Positions 61,884 through 64,000 of a DNA stretch of 64,000 bases are shown piece after piece; position 1 is the first letter of the stretch; every line of letters begins with the position of its first letter. The notes beneath the pieces were generated by a model, which saw nothing but the letters and a program-made list of their open reading frames with translations, made no database searches and was not told where the DNA came from. A program made the translations under genes and the position numbers. The stretch is from Rhizopus arrhizus (taxonomy: Eukaryota; Mucoromycota; Mucoromycetes; Mucorales; Rhizopodaceae), in the NCBI GenBank assembly GCA_024220505.1, contig JAKZZE010000006.1:496001-560000 (forward strand). Direction: 5' to 3'.

Positions 61884-63853
61884 TTATTCATCCAAAAGCT
61901 CAATGGGGATTTCTAAAGCAATCTTGTTGACAAGTTTTTCATAAGGTGTTTGATATTTGAGCGTCTTTCCAAGATTAAATGAGCTTGTATTTAAAGCTGC
62001 AAGCTTGACAAGAGGTTTCTTTGTTGTTTCAGCCATCATTATAGCAGAATCACTAGTGCTAAAAGGGAGAATAACAGACATGTAAGTAGCAATACAAACT
62101 TTGTCTTTTATCAAAACACTTACATTCCATTAGTTGTGCTTGTTGTACCATTCGTTGTACCAGTTGCTGTCGTTGCCGCTGCTCTGTGAGCCTTCGCACT
62201 CTCCAACAATTCTTTTCTTCTGGCTTCATTTGCGCGTAATTCTGCTTCATGTGCTTCAATTCTATCTCTTTCTCTGTTTCTGCTGTTAATACCAGCCCAT
62301 ACATTCTGTTTTTGGTCCTCAGCATTAAATGTTCTTTCTTCCAATTCTTTCAACTCCTTTGTTAATTTTAACACCTGATCTACTTCATTGTTACTTTTGG
62401 CGTGTTCAAGACGTGCAATCAATTGTGCCTTTTCTAAAGCAGCGTTTGTTGAAGAGCCCTTTACAGATCGTTTCTTCTCAATCATTTCATTTACTTCTTT
62501 ATCATTCAACACATATTCTCTTGCATTTTTAATATCTTCTACTTTTTGGTTGATCTGTTTAATGGAAGGAACGCGTATTCTATCGTATTCCAAAGTTGAT
62601 AAAAAGCGAGAGTATTCTTGCTACATAACGTATAAGAAAAAGTTATATTTTAACAATTACACACTGCTTACCTGACTGACAGGTTGATTAGAGACAATAT
62701 CCATAGGAAATGCTTTCTCTGCTTTTCCGTGCTTTAACTTGATGGCTTTATTGCACCAAGTGTTTTCTCCAATTTTGTATGTTTTATGCCATGGTACAAC
62801 TTCTAAAACTTGGCAAAGCCTATATACTGATGTCTTTTTTTGCGCATCATGACCAATGAATATACGAACAAAGCCATCTATTGATGTTTGTTATTACAAA
62901 GGCTCATCTACTAATCATAACATTACCAATGATTAAATTTTCAAAGAATGGGGCAAACAACCATTTTTCAATCATGCTTCTTGAAATACATGCTGATTGC
63001 ATTTCTTCTAGTTGAGGAGTTCTTTTCTTAGACTATTATACATGTATGAGTGTGATTATATATTTTTCTATCAAAACTAGCTCTAATCACCTTTTTCTCG
63101 CTTTCGTCTTCAGATAATGGAGATTCCTCTGCGCTGTTTTCATAATCGCTTTCATATCTTTTACGTCTTCTTTTATCTGGACTGGACGGTGCTTCGCTGC
63201 TACGACCACGTTTGCTACGTACTTTATTCTTTTCTTCTCTACGTCTTGCCAACTCTGAAAGCGCTTGGGAGGTGCTACTACCTTTGGCTCTTGCTGATCC
63301 TATAGTAATAATGAATTTAATACGTGCTATTATTCAAAGAGTTTCTTTCAATCCTACGCCTAGTAATATCTTCTCTTCTTCCATCTTTAAGCAACTTTCT
63401 AACTTCCAATCTTTCCAAATTTCTTTGTCTTTCTTCTGAACGCTCTGCAAGAATTCTTTCTCTTTCAACTTCAGGAAGAGCTTGTAATCTTTTCATAAAT
63501 TCATATTAAAAAGAATGCGGAGAAAACAAGTAAACAAGCTTACCTTTTTCTATCTTCTTCATCTTTATAGAGATCAGGACCATATTCATCAATATCTTCC
63601 ATGTCCTCCTCCTCATCAATACCAATCTCTTCTTCTTCTGAATAAGGTATGTCTTCCTCAGAATCGGAAGCACTTGCAAGAAAATTTTTAATGCGACAGA
63701 AAATAAAGACAATATAATTTGATGGACTTACTGTTTTCTACTCTTCTTTTTTGATTTCGATGCATTTAATTGACTAGCTCTTTTCAAAGCTTCTGCTCTC
63801 TCCTCCTCTTCCCTTGTAGTCATTGATAAAATAAGATCGTCAATATTTTCCAT
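61884..63853 (-). CDS. RTF1: RNA polymerase-associated protein RTF1 (Paf1 complex, Plus3 domain)
   Basis: Minus strand, about eight exons. It starts MENIDDLILSMTTREEEERA. The N-terminal half is acidic and basic low complexity (SDSEEDIPYSEEEEIGIDEE, then KRGRSSEAPSSPDKRRRKRY). The Plus3 domain follows: MQSACISRSMIEKWLFAPFF, ENLIIG, FVRIFIGHDAQKKTSVYRLC, VLEVVPWHKTYKIGENTWCN and MDIVSNQPVSQQEYSRFL. A long coiled-coil (DVLNDKEV region to ERTFNAED) comes next, and a Thr/Asn-rich linker leads to the C-terminus ending LEIPIELLDE. Family role: the Plus3 domain binds the phosphorylated Spt5 repeat, and the protein promotes H2B ubiquitination and elongation. It lies head-to-tail with the YEATS gene. 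Confidence 0.94.
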
Positions 63854-64000
63854 TTTTATTGATATTTTTTGGTTGAAAAAGAAAAAAAGAAAAGAAAAAA
63901 TAGTTATGTGGGTGTGGCTCTATTGAACGTTACGATGCCGTCATCTCAATTCAGACGCCGTTTATAAATTAGGAGAGAACTGTTAAACAGAGTATTTTTC
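63854..64000. promoter_or_regulatory. RTF1 upstream region, window edge
   Basis: Purine-rich 5' flank of RTF1 (A runs at 63875-63900). The window ends before any further gene can be seen. Confidence 0.4.

Overview
The window looks like nuclear DNA of an early-diverging filamentous fungus, most likely Mucoromycota (Mucorales). It is AT-rich, with homopolymer and polypurine tracts and genes broken by many short GT-AG introns (mostly 45-60 nt). Fungal-type proteins include a Zn2Cys6 factor, a fused GARS-AIRS enzyme, an NPR1/HAL5-type kinase and a GPI-anchored binding protein. The LINE remnants resemble a type I associate with Mucorales. The species cannot be fixed from sequence alone. All exon structures were spliced by eye.

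Layout. 1-13 kb is gene-poor: a secreted LysM protein with five Kex2-bounded acidic repeats (2750-3590), a minus-strand RRM protein with two MLLE-like domains (4949-6283), and an old, broken LINE element (about 8.6-11.95 kb). 13-16.3 kb holds a Gln-rich Zn2Cys6 factor and pyrroline-5-carboxylate reductase. A gene desert of about 5.4 kb follows, with a T55 run and a 135-bp GA microsatellite. 21.7-28.5 kb is dense: Arf6, an NPR1/HAL5-like kinase, SDHAF2, an unrecognised 947-residue protein and an ER-type cyclophilin. 28.5-32.2 kb is non-coding except for a 5'-truncated retroelement flanked by a 16-bp target-site duplication.

32.2-47.2 kb carries a UBE2K/Ubc1-like E2, a GPI-anchored periplasmic-binding-like protein, a broken MULE transposon with long terminal inverted repeats, a DCAF7/WDR68 WD40 protein, a homeodomain protein, a BET double-bromodomain protein and importin beta-1. 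49-57.7 kb carries a glycosylated lipocalin-like secreted protein, ADE5,7, a secreted subtilase and a broken piece of a subtilase paralogue. 58.1-63.9 kb holds a YEATS protein and the Paf1-complex subunit RTF1.

The genes are mostly independent housekeeping and regulatory genes rather than a pathway cluster. Two loose groupings stand out: chromatin/transcription genes (homeodomain next to BET; YEATS next to RTF1) and several secreted or surface proteins (LysM-repeat protein, GPI-anchored binding protein, lipocalin-like protein, subtilase). The most novel-looking items are the LysM precursor with Kex2 repeats, the RRM-MLLE-MLLE protein, the divergent lipocalin and the MULE with intact ends. Start codons followed directly by an intron, a probable GC-AG intron and a 10-nt microexon are the notable splicing features. 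No tRNA, rRNA or CRISPR array was recognised.
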